Shown: piece by piece, positions 35,845 through 47,180 of the stretch | Layout: every line of letters begins with the position of its first letter | Numbering within the stretch: position 1 is the first letter of the stretch | NCBI GenBank assembly: GCA_026419785.1 | Contig: JAODTK010004510.1 | Coordinates: forward strand, 115,086 to 179,085 | Direction: 5' to 3' | Length of the DNA stretch: 64,000 bases | Origin: Sclerodactyla briareus | Taxonomy: Eukaryota; Echinodermata; Holothuroidea; Dendrochirotida; Sclerodactylidae | Made by a program: the position numbers and the translations under genes | Notes under the pieces: generated by a model | Told to the model about the DNA's origin: nothing | Databases searched by the model: none | The model's input: only the letters and a program-made list of their open reading frames with translations

Positions 35845-36051
35845 GTAAGGTCCCCTTCTCCCCATCTTGGAAATTTGTGGCCTAATTATTAGCTGTGGCC
35901 AGTTATCCATTAGTGTACGTCCTCCCACCTTGCTCAAATCCCTGCATTGGCTCCCAACCGAGGCTCTTGGTTCTTTTTAAGGTAGGCCATTTGTTTAAGG
36001 TGTAATAAATAGCCACCATTTCCTTCATCATGGATTGATAACCTAATGTGA
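35845..36051. other. Start of intron 3
   Basis: Nothing beyond the donor recognised. Confidence 0.35.
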
Positions 36052-37505
36052 CAGGACTCGAGTCGTGACTCGGACTCTAGTCCAGACTCGAGTCCCCATT
36101 TTCAAGGGACCTAGGACTAGAGGTCAATGACTCGGGCTCGAGTATGAGTACTGAGTCCGAGTAGTACTCTATTTTTCCAAATACAAAACTTAATTTTACG
36201 ATCGTCCAAGACAACCAAAATAGTACGCACAACCCTCTGACCGGAAAGTAGCGTAGTAAACCTCTACGTGTTCGCACTGCCCGATGTTCTAAATACAGGA
36301 GGGAAATTACAGCATTCTCACACGCTCGCATGTTTTTTACGGTACATTAATCAATTATGAGTTAACAGATACATGCGAACAAAAAGCTATACATTTTCCC
36401 AAAAAGTTACTAGTATACACGAAGAAATTGTTCGCATTGTAAATCAGCATGGAGAATTTTTTTTATAATCCAGTAAAAATTTGCAACGAAATCAAAATAA
36501 ATTTGAATTACCTTCTACAAAACGTTACCGCATTATTCCTGTTTATAAGGATACCTAACACGAACTCAACCACAACCTGGAAAAAACAACACTCAAAATG
36601 TTTTGGGGACGATTTAAAGCCTAACTTTCAATTCACCTGTGCCAGTGTATGTTAGGATATTTTCACCATGTGCTTTTAATTGTTAGCGTAACTGGCAGTG
36701 GGTATTCCACTTTTCCGCGTCCGTGGTATCAGTGTGAATAAATCGACGGCTGTAAAGGTACCAGCAGGCGTTGTAATGTTTGTGATTCGTTGGGGGTACA
36801 ATTAGCTTCGCCCCCGCGAACATTTGCATCAACACATTCGATATCTCTTGCTCGTGTGAGTCACTTCATTTTTATTCATGTGGCATACATAATGAATAGT
36901 GAGATAATGTATGTGACTTAACAAGAATGATGGCGCGGAGAGTTGAGAGATGGGTCCAATGATGGAAGCTGCCATATAAAAAAATGAGATGAATGTGGAA
37001 CAATTTCAATTCTCTATGGCTTTTTCAATGCTAGATACTGTAATGCATGGCGATCTATATTTTACAATTTAATTTTGGATGTTGATATATAATTTTTCTC
37101 CATTGAATGTGGCCTGTACGCTCTAGGGATTCCATCTACAGACAACGTCCCATTGTGTTGTCACCCAAAGTATAGTCAGTATTGCCCTTTTGCATCTGGC
37201 TAATCAGAGTAAAACCTTAGACCTTGACATTTTTCATTGTCAGAGCTAGACTAGAGGCCCAGTCCTCTAAAGTTTTTGTTATTTCATTACACTGTTAATC
37301 AGTAGCCGCTGCCAATTTAAAACACTCTGCCCTGGTAATAGGCAAGCATACAGTCGGTTGTTAGAAGTTAATGCCTTGACTGTGTAAAAAGTACAAGGTC
37401 AAATTTGGCATGAGGACTCGGACTCCGCACTCGGACACGGTGACTCGACTCGGATACTGGTGACTCCGGACTCGTGATGAAGAACTCGGACTCCAGCAAC
37501 TGGTG
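36052..37505. mobile_element. Candidate DNA element with ACTCG-rich ends
   Basis: A cluster of GACTCGAGTC and GACTCGGACTC words (36,055-36,165), several of them self-complementary, is matched 1.3 kb downstream by a second cluster (37,412-37,500: GGACTCGGACTCCGCACTCGG...). Dense short subterminal repeats of this kind are typical of some DNA transposons. No transposase and no certain terminal inverted repeat or target duplication was found, so the class is open. Confidence 0.4.
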
Positions 37506-38639
37506 ACCATGCCAGGTTTCCATGCCCAGGGTGGTAAATCTGCAGGTCCCAAGAGCCTGGGTCGTTTATGGGGATTGGTCATTTGTGATATTTGCCTATA
37601 AGCAGTTCAACAACCTCCCTCTTAATCTTCTAAGTCATCCACTTTGAATCAATTCAAATCCCACTTGAGAATTTCCTTTTGAATGCTTCCTAAATTTTTT
37701 TTTTCCTCTGCGAGGGCTTTGAGCCTGAGAGGGTAAAGCACTATATAAATATGTTGTTGTAGCATTGTGTGTTGTGTATGTGAGTATTTGAAGAGGTGTC
37801 TCTTGGCCAAAGAGCAATGGCATCGCCAAGAGGAGGGCGGGGGAACAGCCCGCAAAGTTGTGTTCCTCCCAGTCCTCCCCCTTTATGGACTTACTGTACC
37901 GTCAGCCCTCCTACCTATAGCCTAATGTTTGCACACTTGCATTGATATTACAGCACACATACGTCAACTTTTCCTTCTCACCTGTCGCTCTTCCTAGAAT
38001 TTGCCCATCTGCAGCTCGAATACAAATTCGAGTTAGAGTAACACAGACTGTATGTTTTCGTACCTGTAGTTGTTCAATGCAATTGCTTGTTCGTGGGTCC
38101 AATTTTTTTCTTTTCAAATAGTTACTCGTATTTGGGCCTGCCCAGTTTGATATAATAACTCCATGAGTACACCTGGGTACAATCAAGTTGTTTTTTTCTT
38201 CCCCTTCTGATCTCAGTAATAACCTTACCCTATTAAAGCCAACTGCAGATGAATTATAAGAGGCTAATAATTAGCTGGAGTAAAACTGATGTGTTCAGTC
38301 CAAACCCAAAGTTCATACCACTTCCGTTGCAGTACAGTTCCTTTGTGTGTGCTTGTGTATTGTGCATGATAGAGAGATCCCATCCTGCCATATTAATTGA
38401 TGTCATACTTGCAACAACCCTGCAAACAATCTTTACTTTCTATTGAAATTCAACAATTATTTTCACGTCCAAAGCATTCAGTCTATGGGAAGAGGATTAC
38501 TGTGAGTGGGTTGGTAGGTTTTGATGGTTACTACTACTTACTTTGGTGAGAGAAAGACAACAGAACCTTCTGGCTAAATGCTTACAAAAATTCAACAAAA
38601 TGAAACAATGAAATATTAGCATCATCTTCCCATCCTTCC
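37506..38639. other. Intron 3, no feature recognised
   Basis: Chance frames only. No match to the missing ARM exon. Confidence 0.4.
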
Positions 38640-38790
38640 CGGTTTGTCAAAGTGTGATGGTCATGCATTATTGGCATTAGGTTCTCCCCATTTCTCTTCA
38701 AAATTGACCAAACTTTGAATGCCAATACTCCACAAGGAAACAATCGATTGAAATGGGTGGTGGGCCTGTAGATACAGTCTTCCTTCTCCG
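38640..38790 (+). repeat. Repeat R6, copy 1
   Basis: GTCATGCATTATTGGCATTAGG, GACCAAACTTTGAATGCCAA and GGGCCTGTAGATACAGT match the second copy at 42,890-43,040 in the same order. Class unknown. Confidence 0.55.
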
Positions 38791-40975
38791 CGTATGCCTC
38801 TGTTGTATCCAAGCCTACAAAGATGTCCTTTCCTTACTCCCCTACCTACACTCCTCCTGCACAACCCGAATGTGAGGCTACACATTTAAATAACTTCACC
38901 CTATTTCGTTCCTTGCATGTTTCATTAATGGGGGTTTTTGGGACGAGCTGACCATTGAGCTGGACAGGACGAAGAAGAAAGAAAATCATGTGATAAATTG
39001 TTATATTGGCACTTAATTTTCCGAGAGTGTGAGCATCAACATTATATATCCTGAATTGGGATTGGGGAGCCGTGCTTGTCCCTTTTGTTATATGGCCTGC
39101 CCCTTTCTACGTGGGACAAAACGGCTGATTTACTCTCCACCTTCCGCCGCAAACCCTACGACTTCGTAAGGTCTCTAGTTAATTAAATTGATTTGCTTGC
39201 TGTATGGGAGCCTCCTCGCAATGCAAGCAATGCATCATTCTGTTACAACTTCCTTTTCTTCCCTCTTATTGATGGAACGTACGGAATCTAAAGCATCTCA
39301 AAGTCCCTCACGTCATCACCACCTGCCCCTTCGTACTTGAAAATGGATTGTTGTGTCGTAAAATTGACATCGCCGTCAATTGCACAACCTTACACAGTTG
39401 TGTGGGGTACTATTTGGTCTGAGGTACATTAGAATCCATTTGAAAAACCGTATTGAAAACGTTCTACGTTTGGCGCAATGCATGGATGCGTTTGAACCTG
39501 CGTATTGCCTGTTTCATGTATGTGTAATGAGCTGCCAAATTCACAAAATGCTGTCCATGTGTAGGAAACAATTGGAGAAGATGTGATTTTTGGTAGCAAT
39601 TCGGGTGTGGCATAGTTTCTTGAAGAGAACAATCCATTGAAAACTGTAACTCGATAAGAGTTACAAGACTTTTAATTGAGTTTGCACACTTTAGAGAACT
39701 CTGTTCATACGATGGGTTGCTGGACACAGGCAGGCCACTTTAGAGTGCAAGTAAATAATGCACAAAGCCCCTATTCATTCTGTTGATTGTGTTTTCCTAC
39801 GAGGTCAGTTGACGCAGTGCGGGCGATTAAAAAACTCTTCCTCTGACCGTCCTCCCAAGGTAGGCAAATCATTGATGAAATTGCACTCTGTGCTCGCAGA
39901 GATTTTGTTTTAGTTACACGCAGTGGTATGCATGTCTCATGGATCCCCCTTGGCTGGGGGTATCTTGCTGTTGTTACATACTTCGCCGTTTTTATTCCTT
40001 ATCTGAGATCGTGGGTTTCTAAGGGTAGACGATAGTCACCCATGGCTAACTGTCGATTGTTCCATACTCTGCCTTTTTATCGACTCCTCGCTCATTGTCG
40101 TAGCCACTGAGCTTAACAATATATAAAGAGAGAATTTGGAAGCTTCACACTGTTACAACATGCTGTATTATACCCCACAACACTGTAAATGTTCTGTTAT
40201 TGTGGGGGGCTCGGCTGTCCCTGCCAGGAATCCCTCCCTCTTGGATGTCGCCAGAATTTAGTTATGTGTTAGAGCAATATGACTCTTTAGTGCTTAGTCA
40301 AAACACATTGATCCCGTACATTTTGTTGGAGTCACTGGAGGTCAATTTTTTTTCTGGCTGTGACGGGGATTCATTCTTACTTCAACGGATTTTGAATGAA
40401 ACTTTGGTGGTGTGAACAAAGGCAGTCCTTTTGTGGGGATATACATTTGGCACCGTTTACCCGACTTGCAACGGGTTCTCAGTCGAGATATGGTTCAATT
40501 TCCACCATGCTTAGGGTGAAGTGTCGGAGCTTTGCTGGCACTTTCCATCTAATGGGACCTAGATACAAAGTTGCAATGCGTGAATTGTTCCAAGAACTTT
40601 TTGCCATTGCTGGAACCTGTTTCAACTGAGTGTTAGGATTACTCAATAGAGCTACAATTTATGAATGACCTTACCATATATCCAAGTTGTCTTCTGTTTT
40701 CAACCCCGACACTGATATTGTTTGGTAATAAATATGGTACATCATCACTGACATGAGTCAATGAGAAATTCATTCTGATTCATTAATACTGACACAGGAC
40801 AAGTTTGAATATGTCCGGCATTGACCTCTGTATAGTAAGGCAATGGGCATTGGATTATTCCCCATACTCGTATGTATGTAATAATTGTTCCAGAAGAGTT
40901 CCACAAGACGTTTTGGACCATCTGTATGTCAAATCCTCAATTCCAAAATTGAGTTTCTGTTCAAACTGAGATTAA
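38791..40975. other. 2.2 kb of intron 3 without recognised features
   Basis: Several frames of 60-90 codons, none resembling an ARM repeat or other domain. Confidence 0.4.
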
Positions 40976-41625
40976 TTATATCCCTGCAACACATTATGGT
41001 TTTGGGTGTGTAGCCGCCGCTGTCCAGGCTCTGCCGACGGAGGAAACTTTTAGGCATTAGCGCAATTAACTCTTCATACGATTGATCTCGGAAACTTGGG
41101 ACACATGTACAATTAACCCAGTGAAATCTCAGATGAGTTCGAAAGAGGGGTCACTGTACTGCTGGGGGCCGCTAATTTGCATAATTTACACAGAATTTTC
41201 AAGTTAGTCGGATTGATTTGAACGAAAACTTGGTGTGGTAGTAGTGGGACGATAGTTTATTCCGGAAAAATGTGTTAGGTCATTTCAAGGTCATCGGAGG
41301 TCAAATTTGCATAATTTAGGCGATTTCCAAACTGTCAGTTTGACGAAACTTGGTGGATGGGGGCTACATTTGTTCCTGACAAAGTTAGTTAACGGTCATT
41401 TCAAGGAGATCGTGAGTGAGTCAAATTAATAATTATGTGAACGTTTTGTTTAACTTCCTAATACAACACCAAAACTTGGTGGATGAAGGTATCTTATTTC
41501 TGACAAAAGGGAGGGTCTTTTGTGGGGTGTCAAGAAGATACTCTTCCCAATGATTTATAAAAAGGGGGAGACATTGGGCGGTTAACCCGCACTACACATG
41601 TCTAGTTTAGCATTTATGCATTGGG
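40976..41625 (+). mobile_element. R2 repeat, copy d
   Basis: A compact copy: TATCCCTGCAACACATTATGG, TTTTGGGTGTGTAGCCGCCGC, GGAAACTTTTAGGCATTAGCG, GAAATCTCAGATGAGTTCGAAA, several GACGAAACTTGGTGGATGGGG modules, and the tail GGCGGTTAACCCGCACTACAC followed by ATGTCTAGTTT. It is a good guide to R2 ends. Confidence 0.65.
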
Positions 41626-41916
41626 TAGTTTCAGGAAATGCAGAAAGCCACTTCCACCCTCATGGGCATATGCACAAAGTTTAGTTGAACTTGATCACAT
41701 CAAGCCTGTCTGACTTAGCTTGAATATGGGCTAATATCAGCCTGAATATCATATATATTTTTTTAATATACAGTATTACTTTCTGCTCATGGCACGTCTT
41801 GATTATAAATTGGAATTAGCCAAAATACTACTTTTTACAAGTTAATACTTAACTGCTCAGAATTGACCCCCCTAGTGATATTAATATCGCGAATAGTGTT
41901 CATGTCTTCCTCATGG

Positions 41917-41936
41917 CGATGACATGCATGTCATCG
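41917..41936. other. Perfect 20-bp palindrome
   Basis: CGATGACATGCATGTCATCG equals its own reverse complement. It may be a foldback point of an unrecognised element or a binding site. No flanking repeat was identified. Confidence 0.7.
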
Positions 41937-41999
41937 GCCATGATGAGTACATGATGGAGTTACAAAAAATCTGAAGAAAAACATGGGTGTCACCAGGGG

Positions 42000-42480
42000 G
42001 GCGTCCACATCAAAGACAGGGTTGTCACCGTTGATCAAGGGTGAAATGATGTGAAAAAGGGGTGATCACCCATGAAAACCCATGCCATGACACCCCTGAC
42101 ATGTTTCGTCAACTAGAGGGTCACAAGTTTGGGGTCCCATGTCTTAGGGACATGGTCAAGGCAGTGTTAAGCAGGGCCAGTAGGGCTTGCCCCACTCAGA
42201 GTTTTTCACCCAGTCAGTGCGTTGTCATGGACCATGTCAAAGTACCTGCCAATTTCAATGAGAAAAAATATGGTTGGAAGGTTGAAGTGACAGGGTTGAC
42301 AGTTATTACTAAACGTGAAATGTGTTCCTGTCAGGCCCTGACCATTTGTCACAGACAATTCCTTGCCCTTGGCATCAACGCACCAAAACCATGCCTGGGA
42401 CATGGGCACAGGTGTCTGACACCCCTATTAGGCCACCCCTGAACAACCATGTCGCCACCATGAACACCCATGTTTTTGGC
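42000..42480. repeat. CATG/ACCC-rich degenerate repeat
   Basis: Variants of ACCCATG, CATGACACCCCTG and GTGTCACC recur throughout, giving a 126-codon plus-strand frame of unlikely composition. It looks like a decayed minisatellite rather than a gene. Confidence 0.4.
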
Positions 42481-42599
42481 CAAGTTTTTTGTTAGGACAA
42501 TCCCACAAGGTTTGAACATGATCAGATCCGATCGCATGTTGATTATAACTTGGTAGAGTTTGTCTGCTAATACTTTCAATGTTAAAGGACACAGGGAGG

Positions 42600-42885
42600 G
42601 AGGGCTAGTGAGATAGATGAAGGTAAACTCCACTCCAACTCCACACGAACATTGAAAATTTTTTGCAGTGATAGCAGTGATGCCTCACTTTCAAACTCAT
42701 CCGAATTTCACTCGGGCGTATATGTGTACCAATTAAGCTCAATCGATTAAGCGTTATTGCACTACCGCCTAAAGTTTCCTGGGCCGGCGGAGCCTGCAGA
42801 TGGCGGCGGCAGGGGTGGTGATATACACCACCCAAACCATAATTTTCCCGGACATTCCAGTGTCGCGGGATAGATATTATCTTTG
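42600..42885 (-). mobile_element. R2 repeat, copy e (minus strand)
   Basis: On the minus strand: ATCCCGCGACACTGGAATGTCC, AAAATTATGGTTTGGGTGG, CCGCCGCCATC, GGAAACTTTAGGCGGTAGTGC, then GTGAAATTCGGATGAGTTTGAAA and GAGGCATCACTGCT. The 3' part is lost. Confidence 0.6.
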
Positions 42886-42889
42886 TCGT

Positions 42890-43040
42890 CAACTGTGTCA
42901 TCATGCAATATTGTGCAGTAGGTTGTCTTCCTAGTTTCTACTGATAATGGACCAAACTTTGAAGGGCAATTCAGTAACTCCACATGGAAAAATTGTATTG
43001 TATGGGGTTCGGACCTGTAGAAATAGTTTTACCATTCCCC
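42890..43040 (+). repeat. Repeat R6, copy 2
   Basis: Partner of 38,640-38,790, abutting the head of R2 copy e. Confidence 0.55.
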
Positions 43041-43189
43041 ATTAAATTATGTTAACATCCATTTCACCCAGAGCCTACAGTTGTCCGTCAAAACTGGTTA
43101 TTTACATTTGCTGTTTCATTTGATAGATAATAGGCTATCCTGTACCTGATTGCTCAAATAATCTTAGTGCGCCGTTGTCGTGTCACACC

Positions 43190-43705
43190 ATACATATCGG
43201 GTGTTTGTCACTCACAGCAGAATAGGGCAGATACTAATGAACATCCTTTGTAGCATCATCAATGTGCATACTACGTCCTAATACTATATGGGAAACTAGA
43301 CCATGTGGGCGGGTAAACTGCCGACGTGTATTCCCCGCAAGAAATGGATTTTGTTTAACTGGTTTGAAGAATGCACATTGGAGTTTATGTCCTTGACCTT
43401 GGAAAATCCCTGTCATGTTTTTCGGGACAACTTTTTGGTCACCACCAACCAAGGTCATGTAAATTGGACCAACTCGTTTTTTCCTCCAAAACCTGCAAAA
43501 ATTAGAGGCCCAGCAAACATGAGTGACGCCACTTTCGAACTCATCCAAGATTTTGCTAGGAAGGGCATGTATACCAGTTTTCAGATCAATCGATGAAGCG
43601 TTAAATAGTTATTGCCACTAATGCCGAAGTTTCCGCCGGCGGCGGTGGTGGCGCTACTTCCTTCCCCCAAAACCCTAATATCCCCCTGAACAATGTTGTA
43701 GGTAC
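43190..43705 (-). mobile_element. R2 repeat, copy f (minus strand)
   Basis: On the minus strand: ACATTGTTCAGGGGGATATTAGG, GTTTTGGGGGAAGG, CCACCGCCGCCGGCGG, AAACTTCGGCATTAGTGGC, ATGAGTTCGAAAGTGGCGTCACT and CTAATTTTTGCAGG. Same orientation as copy e and opposite to a-d and g. Confidence 0.6.
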
Positions 43706-45354
43706 ATACTATCACTAAATTGAACAAGACATACATTGCAGTGAAACTCGACATGCAACCAAGCTGGGATCTTGATATAACAATGCACGTTATTTGCACA
43801 CAACGTCTCATGGCAATTGTGCTCATGGCTGTGGGGTTTGTTCAGCGTTGGGAACGGCATCATCTTTTGTTTGCGTGTGATTGCAGGGTCACAGTTGGCC
43901 TTTTTTTTCGCCTTGTTACGAATCCAACAAAGATCATCGTAGAGAGCAACACCCTACATCCTGATTGGTCTGCTGGGCTCCAGCGAACGTAGAGGTCCAG
44001 TTTTGTAAATGCCTGTGGCTGCATCACCACTCTCGCTACCTCAGTACGTACTGCGGCAAGCCGCTCATCACTATCTAATCGTCCATCAAATCGCCAGTCT
44101 GATCAGTATCGCCGTTGCTTCTGAACCTTTAAAACACAGTCAGAGACTTTTGAAGAGATTAGTTATTTTAATTACTGGTACAGTAGTATATCAGTACTTC
44201 AAGACATGCTATAGACACTACTGCATTTGTTCCTTAGCAGTCTTTGCATCAGCCCGAGCTGTGACATCATCACTGACACATCCAGTGACGTCATCATGAC
44301 TGGAATTCCTCAACGAGGCAACATGCCATGTTTTGGGAGTGTTGGGTGGCACGATTCTGTCACTTCCCCTCCTCCTCACCTAGCTTTTACAAAAATTGCA
44401 TCATGACCATAGTACTTCAACCTAGGAGTGGCTTCTTCTCTGCCGTTTGTTACATCTCCCATAGTGCTCACTCACTCGTTTGAATATTGCCTACCTACCT
44501 GTGTAGCAATTTGGGGATGAATTGTAGAAAACCTGTATGCTGCTATAGTTTTGTGTACGAACTGAGCTTGCTATGCACAGCCTATAAAAGTGTGCAGTGC
44601 TCAGTGAGGAGCTTCACCGATTCGACACCCACGATTCACACTTATGTAGGCTACTCCAATAGAAACCCCCTGCACCCCTCCCCCACTTTGTAATATTGCT
44701 TGTCCGTAGAAACTATAAGACGATTGATAACACTGAAATGGAATGGTGTTTGCAGCCTCCATATTTTGAAAGAAAACTGTGTTTGTGACATAACTCAAGA
44801 CCTACTAGCTGACATCAGGCAATACTTTATTATTTAAATTTGGCTCTACCGTGACATCACCCCCTCATAAAAATTGTTCTTTCCTCCCTTCCTCTCTCCA
44901 TCCTCCTCTCCCTCCCCTCATCCTATCTTCCCAAACTGCAGCATCTTCAGAACTCTGCTTCCAGAGTCGCCACAGAACAAATTAGGACTCCTATTGTTGC
45001 GTCCTGCGACTGTCTTCCTGCATAGTATAGGACCCTCTCGAAGTTATCTGTCCTAGTCTACGATAGCCTACATGGGAGAGCTCCTCCTACCTTTCTAATC
45101 ATACTTTGCTACTTTTCCTACCAGATTCCCTTTGGTCTGAATCCGCGAGCAAACTTAGAATCCCCAGGTGTAAAACACTTCGATGGGTACCAAGATTTTA
45201 TTACAGTGGGTCCGACACCGGGAACTCCCATCCCTGCCGAGATCCGTGGCATTATTGATAATGCTGCTTCAAATCAAAACTTAAAAAACGGTATATTTCA
45301 GGGGTCCTACTCTATGTTTCCACTTCCCAGGGTTCCTTGTTCCCAGGGTTCGAT
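43706..45354. other. Intron 3, no feature recognised
   Basis: Frames of up to 96 codons with no domain. Pyrimidine-rich DNA at 44,880-44,940 ends at an AG, but the following codons do not match an ARM repeat. Confidence 0.4.
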
Positions 45355-45815
45355 GTTTCCCCGTTTTTGTTAGTATTTTGCTGGGGGCAATGCTGGGGTC
45401 CGCTAAGTTTTCAACTTGGTCACCTTTGAAACAAACTGGTGGGTAGTGACTATAGTTGATCCCGTTAAATGTGGATGATAATTTTCAGGTCATCAGAGGC
45501 CAAATTTGCAAAATTTTATGCGATTTTTCCAAACTTTGTCAAACTTGAATACAACTTGGTGGATGGGGGCTACAATTTGTTCCTGAAAGTTAGAAGTATT
45601 TCAAGGCCATCGTGGGAATTTGCATAATTTTTGTGCATATTACCTTCCATGGATTAAAACAGAACTTGGTGGATTAAGCTTTATCTTGGTTTTCTGAACC
45701 AAAATGGAGGTCTCCATGGGGTGTTAGATACTCTTTTCTTCTTTCCCAATATTGCTAAAAAGCGGGTATATACACGTGAGCGGTTCACCTGCCTACACAT
45801 ATCTAGTTAATATTC
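45355..45815 (+). mobile_element. R2 repeat, copy g, 3' portion
   Basis: Contains AACTTGGTGGATGGGGGCTACA and TTTGTTCCTGA as in copy d, and the tail GCGGGTATATACACGTGAGCGG TTCACCTGCC then ACATATCTAGTT (ending near 45,810). The CCG-rich head is missing. Confidence 0.6.
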
Positions 45816-45884
45816 TGGTTTGTGTTCAGCCCACTTGTGCATTTTTGTTATTACTGATGCTATATTGAATTTTCCACTACTACC

Positions 45885-46012
45885 TTCTTCCCCCTCTATA
45901 CCTAAATCCCTTGCCTCCATCCAACGATCCCTCTCTTCCTCCCTTCCCCCCCCTCCCCCCCCCTCTCCATCCTTCTCTGTCTCCCTCTCTCCCGCCCTCT
46001 CTCCTCGGGATT
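45885..46012 (+). repeat. Polypyrimidine tract
   Basis: About 130 bases of C and T with CCCCTCCC and CTCTCCC words. Frames on both strands (proline- or glycine/arginine-rich) are artefacts. Confidence 0.8.
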
Positions 46013-46681
46013 CTGTTGCCAGGTATATTAACAGTATCTATCACTGTTACGCTGCGAAAAGATGTTATACATGTGAGGTTCTCTCTTGGTTTGTCCATGC
46101 ATCTTTGCATACGTCATAGTTTCCTGCCAACATATGACATTTTCCGTGCCACGCCGAACCATTCAGTAGAAAATTAAACAACTGTAACATTTGAGCAATG
46201 TCAACAGGGGAACATGATTGGGCTGACAGAGGTATACAAGGACCTGTCTGGGTGTTTGTTGGCGTGACACGTAGGAGGGGGGGGAAGCATTGATGGAAGA
46301 TAATCACGGTTAACTTGTCATGTCATCCAGTTAATTGCTAGCGGAACTGAAGCGTCATCTGAAGATGCTCGGCATTGGAATGTTCACCACCCTCGATGGT
46401 CCTGTGAGACTTTCTCCAGGTCAATCAATAACAAAAGCCTTCAACAGAAGAAAACACCACTGCCGTGTGGTGCTTGTGATATAGTGACGTAGGTATCACG
46501 GGAGAAAAAAATGTTCCCCCAGGGCTGCACGAAAAAAAATCTGTTGAGGTGCTGCTACTAAACGGGGAAGTGGGATGAGCCCTATTAAGCTGAACCATTG
46601 TGGAATACTCTGTCCAGACGACCCTCTACCATCATTGTCCATCATGACTGCCAGTGTCTGTGCAGACTTCAAACTTACATA
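46013..46681. other. Intron 3, no feature recognised
   Basis: Nothing beyond chance frames. Confidence 0.35.
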
Positions 46682-47180
46682 AGAAGGCTGATTTGATTTG
46701 ATTGATTGCTACGGGTTCAGGAGGAAGCCAAATGGGACACCTCACCATGGACATGACCGAATTTTTGATCGGGATGAGCACCCGGCGACAATCGCCTTCT
46801 CTTCTCGACTTGTGCTCAGATGATATCGCGGAGGAGTTGACACCAATCCCTGCTCCCGGGAACGCAATTTACGTCCCCATCCGACGCGATCAGTGAAATC
46901 CAGGACACTGACCACTTTCTCAGAACTGGAGGAGCGGAGATGTTCGACGCGACTGACTCCAGCCGACCGACGAGACCTATGCAAGTGCCCCCGAAAAACC
47001 CCCGAAATTACCACGCCCACGATCAAAACAGACAGGGGAACAGGAACCTAAGACCAGGAACACGCCAGTCGAACTTCAAATACAGCCACCTAGATAAAAA
47101 CGCCGGTGCTGTGATCGGATGGAATTCGAAACCGGGACCTGTTGCATGCAGAACGACACTGATACCGCTTTTCTATTCTT
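46682..47180 (-). repeat. tRNA-derived SINE, ~0.5 kb, copy 2 (minus strand)
   Basis: Minus-strand head GCGGTATCAGTGTCGTTCTGC with box B GGTTTCGAATTCC (47,121-47,133 on the plus strand), a ~420-bp body, and an ATCAATCAAATCAAATC tail at 46,684-46,698. It matches 1,156-1,668 throughout. Minus- and plus-strand frames of 91-94 codons in the body are shared composition and not evidence of a protein. Confidence 0.65.

Noticed and set aside
42062-42442. 126-codon plus-strand frame
   Set aside because: Built from recurring CATG/ACCC words, so it looks like repeat-derived text.
42936-42975. Short integrase-like peptide (DNGPNF) within repeat R6
   Set aside because: Only about a dozen residues, absent from the matching copy at 38,700, and with no other retroelement parts nearby. 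No LTR element was identified in this window.
44941-45056. Candidate missing ARM exon after a polypyrimidine tract and AG
   Set aside because: Translations in all frames lack the ARM-repeat pattern (no LxxLL, GA or N-LA positions).
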